Below are positions 63,788 to 64,000 of a DNA stretch of 64,000 nucleotides, one piece after another (position 1 is the stretch's first letter; each line of letters opens with the position of its first letter). The notes beneath the pieces were generated by a model. It did not search any database. It was given only the letters and a program-made list of their open reading frames with translations, and was not told the origin of the DNA. The translations under genes and the position numbers were made by a program. This DNA comes from Lumbricus rubellus. Its lineage: Eukaryota > Annelida > Clitellata > Crassiclitellata > Lumbricidae. Where the stretch lies: assembly GCA_945859605.1 (NCBI GenBank), contig OX243820.1:38841033-38905032 (forward strand). The letters are read 5' to 3'.

Positions 63788-64000
63788 CAATTTCTAAGGC
63801 GCCGTAACACAGCACATGTCGTTACAAGGGCGCCTCTACAAACAAGAACGGAATCAGCTCCTCCTTCTCCTCCTTCTCCTTCTCCTCCTCCTCCTCCTCC
63901 TCCCTCTGTTTCTTCCTCTTCTTCTTTTCTACCTTCCACCAGGTGTGTGCGCGCGCGTGTGTGTGCCGAGATGGCTCCATTTTTTTCTGTATCTAATAGT

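Larger units (their letters stand above)
63272..64000. other. Gene C last intron: microsatellites and element ends
   Basis: (CTC)n and CT-rich runs at 63345-63450 and 63858-63935, two (AAT)n tracts, a REL LINE end and a Helitron terminus. No coding. Confidence 0.6.

Overview
This is a 64 kb piece of animal nuclear DNA. Genes are split into many short exons with GT..AG introns, and most of the rest is mobile-element debris: LTR and non-LTR retrotransposons, tRNA-derived SINEs, Helitrons, hAT-like and foldback DNA elements, and many (AAT)n microsatellites. A marine invertebrate fits best. An echinoderm is plausible because several foldback elements have inverted arms built of tandem ~15 bp units, like the TU elements described from sea urchin, but the species cannot be fixed from the sequence.

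The host genes are all one family on the minus strand: a head-to-tail array of at least three receptor (membrane) guanylyl cyclase genes. Gene B lies at the left; its first four exons (7993 down to 891) are visible and the rest is off the window. Gene A is complete, 20 exons from ATG at 51862 to stop at 11232. All intron phases agree, total coding length is 3528 bp (1175 residues), and the order is signal peptide, ANF-receptor-type ectodomain, one transmembrane helix, kinase-homology pseudokinase, dimerisation helix, class III cyclase domain, Ser-rich tail. Gene C contributes only its last exon (63271 to 63017). A and B share exon sizes, phases, intron sequence and about 140 bp upstream of the ATG; A and C share the last exon and its Ser-rich tail. 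In gene A the cyclase domain keeps both metal-binding Asp and the guanine-selecting Glu and Cys, but the transition-state Asn and Arg are replaced by Ser and Ile.

The introns and spacers record the insertions. Gene A intron 16 (10.4 kb) holds a young gypsy-type LTR element (17133-24352) with near-identical LTRs, a SINE inside the 5' LTR, and a deletion that removed most of RT, RNase H and integrase while leaving one open frame. Intron 12 holds an inverted, stop-containing copy of the kinase-homology exon 13. Intron 4 holds an RTE-like LINE interrupted by a 1.17 kb foldback element, next to a Helitron carrying a (CCCCT)n array. The spacer between A and C contains a nearly full-length LINE of the restriction-like-endonuclease type (CCHC followed by an RPD...D motif); it and many truncated relatives in the window sit in or beside (TAA)n repeats and end in a conserved stem-loop. 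Several unrelated foldback elements with tandem-repeat arms complete the picture.

Exon borders were placed by hand from splice consensus, reading phase and paralogue comparison. They are predictions, though mutually consistent.
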